DNA of 5,283 nucleotides, taken from assembly GCA_016193115.1 (NCBI GenBank), contig JACPSV010000105.1:1-5283 (forward strand), given 5' to 3'. The position numbers were made by a program, and so were the translations under genes. Positions 4,339-5,283 of the stretch are shown here, piece after piece (positions within the stretch are counted from its first letter, which is position 1; each line of letters begins with the position of its first letter). A model generated the notes under the pieces. The model was not told the DNA's origin. It was given only the letters and a program-made list of their open reading frames with translations, and searched no databases. This DNA comes from Elusimicrobiota bacterium (GTDB lineage: Bacteria; Elusimicrobiota; Elusimicrobia; 2-02-FULL-39-32).

Positions 4339-5282
4339 AGGAGTTTCTTCTGATTGGGATAACGCTGTGCCTCTCTTATGAGCAGGCATGGTCGGCGTTT
4401 GAGATAGAAAATTTGTGTCCGGAAGCGACGGCTTTGCAAGGTACTTACTCCGCCTTGGGACGGGACCCCTGGGCGATGGTATTCAACCCTGCACAGACCG
4501 TTCGCCTTTCGGACACTCAAATTTCCATGGTCTATTCCCGGCTCCATCCCGGGTTTGGAACGTTGCGGGCGCAATCTCTCAATGCTGCCTGGACCCGAAC
4601 TCTTTTTTTTACGGGGATAGGTCTTGGTTTTGTTCTGGTGGACACGAATCTACAGTATCGGGAGATCACCGGTATTTTGAATTTGGCGCGCCGTTTCGGA
4701 GAAGAGAAAGAGGTCTGGGACTTTTCTTGGGGAACAAACTTAAAAGCGCTTTCCCTGCGGCGGGGAGATCCCGCGCAACCAAACGATCCCGCGCTCGCGC
4801 CGGTTACGTTCAACCGTTTCACCGCGGATGCGGGTTGCCATTTGAGAATTCGTAGGGGTTATATGGGACTTTCTGTTCAAAACATGATTCCCGCCTCGAT
4901 CGGCCTAGTTCGTTCGGAGACCGTTCCAACCGAGACCCGGTTTGGTGTGGGCGTAGAGAAGATACCCATCTCAGGAAAAAGAGGATTCACGGTCAGTCCG
5001 GCGGCAGAATGGGTCAGAAGAGGGGGAACCCTTTCTTTGAGAGGTGGAGTCACTCTCCATTTTTTGGATCTCCTCTCTTTTCATGGAGGCGCCAACTCCG
5101 AGAGTTTCTCTCTGGGTTTGACCTTAAATCTGGACACTCGCAGGGAACAGAAGAGAAACGAAAAATACAGCAAGGACGTTAGAAAGTTTGTCCCATTCAA
5201 ACTCAGCGCAGGCGCCCAATACCCTCTGCAAGGAAAGGAAAGAATGGCTTCCCCTCTACTAGGAATCACATTTGTGTTTTAG
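4335..5282 (+). CDS. Outer-membrane beta-barrel protein, PorV/UPF0164-like
   Basis: 315 aa. The N-terminus has Lys2 and then a hydrophobic stretch (FLLIGITLCL) ending near AWSA, consistent with a Sec signal peptide cleaved around residue 21. Next comes the motif GTYSALGRDPWAMVFNPA (36-53), typical of the PorV/UPF0164-like outer-membrane family, then alternating amphipathic strands with many aromatic residues. The protein ends in ITFVF, the terminal Phe expected of a barrel folded by the BAM machinery. The start used is TTG at 4335, overlapping the ssb stop by 4 bp; it keeps the signal peptide intact, whereas no ATG or GTG occurs before the mature region. A Lys/Arg-rich loop lies at about 268-285. 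The TAG stop at 5280-5282 shows the gene is complete at the window edge. Its role (transport, surface attachment or other) cannot be told. Confidence 0.75.
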   Translation: MKEFLLIGITLCLSYEQAWSAFEIENLCPEATALQGTYSALGRDPWAMVFNPAQTVRLSDTQISMVYSRLHPGFGTLRAQSLNAAWTRTLFFTGIGLGFVLVDTNLQYREITGILNLARRFGEEKEVWDFSWGTNLKALSLRRGDPAQPNDPALAPVTFNRFTADAGCHLRIRRGYMGLSVQNMIPASIGLVRSETVPTETRFGVGVEKIPISGKRGFTVSPAAEWVRRGGTLSLRGGVTLHFLDLLSFHGGANSESFSLGLTLNLDTRREQKRNEKYSKDVRKFVPFKLSAGAQYPLQGKERMASPLLGITFVF

Positions 5283-5283
5283 G

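Noticed and set aside
4335..4380. Lipoprotein signal with Cys12 in the barrel protein
   Set aside because: The residue before Cys is Leu, which does not fit a lipobox (Gly, Ala or Ser expected), and the C-terminal features fit a barrel.
4415..4855. Open frame of 146 codons on the plus strand, and minus-strand frames over ssb and the barrel gene
   Set aside because: All are shadows of ssb and the outer-membrane gene, with low-complexity Arg/Ser/Pro-rich translations and no supported starts.

Overview
The window looks like a piece of chromosome from a Gram-negative bacterium outside the well-studied groups. The evidence is an outer-membrane beta-barrel gene with a signal peptide and C-terminal Phe, a conserved rplM-rpsI ribosomal pair, and a divergent ClpS-like gene directly behind rpsI. 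The barrel resembles the PorV/UPF0164-like proteins common in Elusimicrobia- and Omnitrophota-type genomes, but I cannot fix the phylum from sequence alone. Two sampled lines show 32% GC (361-420) and 57% GC (4021-4080), so composition is uneven.

Layout. (1) 30-1285, minus strand: an AT-rich two-gene cassette. A nucleotidyltransferase of the AbiEii/DUF6036 type is followed, with a 2-nt gap or a 4-nt ATGA overlap, by a Lys-rich helical protein of about 224 aa whose C-terminus looks like a helix-turn-helix. Its promoter (TTGACA, 17 nt, TAAATT) is overlain by an array of ATACA/TGTAT half-sites in alternating orientation at exactly 11-bp steps (1284, 1295, 1306, 1317, 1328). I read this as a toxin-antitoxin-like, probably self-regulated and probably acquired module; it is the best candidate here for something undescribed. 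(2) 1286-1464: divergent promoter region between the cassette and the ribosomal operon. (3) 1465-2678, plus strand: L13, S9 and a ClpS-family protein in a tight operon. A terminator-like hairpin with seven T sits inside the start of the ClpS gene. (4) 2668-3707, minus strand: a multi-pass membrane protein like the membrane domain of PuuD urate hydroxylase, overlapping a small Rieske [2Fe-2S] protein; together they suggest a membrane redox module. The Rieske and ClpS genes overlap tail to tail by 11 bp. (5) 3708-3876: divergent promoter region. (6) 3877-5282, plus strand: single-stranded DNA-binding protein overlapping by 4 bp an outer-membrane barrel protein, which ends at the window edge.

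Regions 3, 4 and 6 look like core-type genes. Region 1 has the composition and layout of an accessory module inserted beside a ribosomal operon. There are no tRNA or rRNA genes, CRISPR repeats, transposases or insertion-sequence ends that I can see.
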